From positions 1-8,366 of the forward strand of contig JAQTRJ010000077.1 of NCBI GenBank assembly GCA_028711875.1: 8,366 bases of DNA, read 5' to 3'. Position numbers and translations under genes: made by a program. Position 1 is the stretch's first letter; each line of letters opens with the position of its first letter. Shown one piece after another: positions 7,374-8,366 of this stretch. The notes below the pieces were generated by a model, which did not search any database, was not told where the DNA came from, and saw only the letters and a list, made by a program, of their open reading frames with translations. Source of the DNA: a bacterium. GTDB taxonomy: Bacteria; Electryoneota; RPQS01.

Positions 7374-7376
7374 GAG
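7372..7376 (+). promoter_or_regulatory. Shine-Dalgarno site for the small T9SS cargo gene
   Basis: AGGAG ends 7 nt before the ATG at 7384, an ideal distance. It confirms this start, from which the protein begins directly with a signal peptide. Confidence 0.7.
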
Positions 7377-7383
7377 ACTGACA

Positions 7384-8247
7384 ATGACCAAATCTCTGGT
7401 TTTGTATCTCATGGTTGGCTTGTGTACTCTGCAGATGACGGCGCAGGCCCAGATTCCGAATCCCGGCTTCGAGGAATGGACGGACAGTCATAGTCCGGTC
7501 GGATGGTATACGAACAATGTCGAGACGGAAAGTTGGATCACCATTTCACAGACCGGCGGTTTCGACAGTCATTCTGGCTTCTATGCCATACGCGGAGATG
7601 TCATTTGGGCGGGCGCGGTCCCGTATCCTCCTTCAGTATGGACGGGGAGCTTCCCGTGTTCGCAGCCATATGCGGAACTCACCGGGTGGTACGAATTCTC
7701 TTCAGTCAACGGGGACATTCTTTCCGTTTCCATTTTAATCTATGGCCATGATGGTGCACTCGGGAACGCACTGTTCATTGACCACTCGGCTTTAGAATTC
7801 CACGAGTTCTCCGTTCCGATCAACTACTCTGAGACCGGCGATCCAGATTCAGCCGCGATTGCGATAGAAATTCTGCGACAAGACGCGGCGGACGTCAATG
7901 TGGGTTCTTTCTTTATTGTTGATGATTTGGCTTTTAGGGGCGTGTCATCCGTTCCCGAAGAACTTGCCACTCAGACAGTCCCGACAACTATTTCTTTGCA
8001 TGAGAACTACCCCAATCCCTTCAATGCCACGACAACTCTTGCGTATGATCTTCCTCGGGCGGGACACATTTCTCTGCGCGTGTTCGATCTTCTCGGTCGC
8101 GAAGTTGCCGTGTTGAAGGACGGTGTGGTCGAAGCAGGAACTCATCACGTGATGTTTGACGGCAACAGTCTGGGATCAGGCATCTATTTCGCTCGCCTCG
8201 ATGTCGGAAGATTCTCGCAGACGCAAAAGCTGATGCTGATCAAATAG
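7384..8247 (+). CDS. Small secreted T9SS cargo protein with N-terminal jelly-roll-like domain
   Basis: This 287-residue protein has no recognised enzymatic motif and is probably a surface-attached or released binding protein. Residues 1-22 are a Sec signal peptide (basic TK, hydrophobic LVLYLMVGL, likely cleavage after TAQA); Cys14 is not in a proper lipobox. The mature part opens with IPNPGFEEW and PVGWY (24-42), the start typical of carbohydrate-binding or PCMD-like jelly-roll domains on FCB secreted proteins. This beta-rich domain runs to about residue 186, ending FFIVDDLAFRG. After a linker, residues about 202-287 are a T9SS type A sorting domain (ENYPNPFNA, FDLLGREVAVL, GSGIYFARL, ending KLMLIK). 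The domain closely resembles the protease's C-terminus. Two 60-base blocks inside the gene (7501-7560, 7741-7800) are each about 50% G+C, whereas blocks in upstream genes reach 68-75%. No catalytic residues can be assigned and the ligand is unknown. Confidence 0.9.
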   Translation: MTKSLVLYLMVGLCTLQMTAQAQIPNPGFEEWTDSHSPVGWYTNNVETESWITISQTGGFDSHSGFYAIRGDVIWAGAVPYPPSVWTGSFPCSQPYAELTGWYEFSSVNGDILSVSILIYGHDGALGNALFIDHSALEFHEFSVPINYSETGDPDSAAIAIEILRQDAADVNVGSFFIVDDLAFRGVSSVPEELATQTVPTTISLHENYPNPFNATTTLAYDLPRAGHISLRVFDLLGREVAVLKDGVVEAGTHHVMFDGNSLGSGIYFARLDVGRFSQTQKLMLIK

Positions 8248-8258
8248 GAGATGTTGTC

Positions 8259-8273
8259 CGGCAGAGCCTGCCG
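8259..8273 (+). other. Short hairpin just after the cargo gene
   Basis: CGGCAG (8259-8264) pairs perfectly with CTGCCG (8268-8273) around a 3-nt loop (AGC), 12 bp after the stop codon. No T-run follows, so it is more likely an mRNA 3' structure than a terminator by itself. Confidence 0.35.
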
Positions 8274-8299
8274 TGTGATCGGGGGAAGCGAAAACTGAA

Positions 8300-8330
8300 C
8301 CCGGCGGAGTGTCCTCCGCCGGGCTTCTAT
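8300..8330 (+). terminator. Strong, probably bidirectional terminator hairpin
   Basis: CCCGGCGGAG (8300-8309) pairs perfectly with CTCCGCCGGG (8314-8323) around a TGTC tetraloop, 53 bp after the cargo gene. The plus-strand tail CTTCTAT is moderately T-rich. On the minus strand the hairpin is followed by TTCAGTTTT, so it could also end a transcript entering from the right. Confidence 0.75.
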
Positions 8331-8335
8331 CTCAT

Positions 8336-8355
8336 TCGGCGCTCGCCGGCGCCGA
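8336..8355. other. GC-rich hairpin near the window edge
   Basis: TCGGCGC (8336-8342) pairs with GCGCCGA (8349-8355) around a 6-nt loop (TCGCCG). There is no T-run on either side. It may be the end of a neighbouring feature or a chance structure in GC-rich DNA. Confidence 0.25.
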
Positions 8356-8366
8356 TTAATGGCGGG

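Noticed and set aside
7423..7425. Cys14 of the small cargo protein as a lipoprotein attachment site
   Set aside because: The preceding residues V-G-L do not form a lipobox, and a normal signal peptidase I site (TAQA then Q) follows. T9SS cargo is usually processed that way.
1..8366. Searched by eye for CRISPR repeats, tRNA or rRNA genes, transposase or integrase genes, terminal inverted repeats, toxin-antitoxin and defence genes
   Set aside because: No regularly spaced repeats, RNA gene landmarks or mobile-element motifs were seen. All large frames are explained by the two GT-C proteins, the protease and the small cargo protein.

Overview
This 8.4 kb window looks like chromosome from a GC-rich, uncultured-type bacterium of the FCB superphylum outside classical Bacteroidota (Zixibacteria-, Eisenbacteria-, Latescibacteria- or KSB1-like; the exact phylum cannot be fixed from sequence reading alone). 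Two secreted proteins end in the type IX secretion (T9SS/Por) C-terminal sorting domain with the NYPNPFN signature. Both also have clear Shine-Dalgarno sites (GGAGGTGAT and AGGAG), which classical Bacteroidota rarely use.

Layout. (1) Positions 1-251 hold the 3' end of an unrecognised gene, followed by a 10-bp terminator-type hairpin. (2) Positions 321-2213 (+) and 2143-4128 (-) are two large polytopic membrane proteins, both with a GT-C (PMT/ArnT-like) glycosyltransferase body and C-terminal TPR repeats. They point tail to tail and their coding regions overlap antisense by 71 bp. (3) An 87-bp divergent intergenic region (4129-4215) separates the minus-strand gene from a large secreted subtilisin-family protease (4216-7224). 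The protease has an I9-like prodomain, an S8 catalytic domain, a carboxypeptidase-regulatory-like beta domain, a further beta-sandwich region and a T9SS sorting domain. (4) After a 159-bp gap comes a small secreted T9SS cargo protein (7384-8247) with an N-terminal jelly-roll-like domain. Sampled stretches of it are clearly less GC-rich than the upstream genes. (5) The last 119 bp contain three hairpins, one a strong terminator candidate.

How the genes may work together. The two secreted proteins should be exported by Sec and then handled by a T9SS encoded elsewhere. The two GT-C proteins probably transfer sugars from lipid-linked donors at the outer face of the inner membrane. A link between them, such as cell-surface glycosylation of T9SS cargo, is only inference from proximity. 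I see no CRISPR array, tRNA, rRNA, insertion sequence, phage gene or recognisable defence system. The most unusual features are the overlapping tail-to-tail GT-C/TPR pair and the modular protease/cargo pair. I do not see a clear new multi-gene system.
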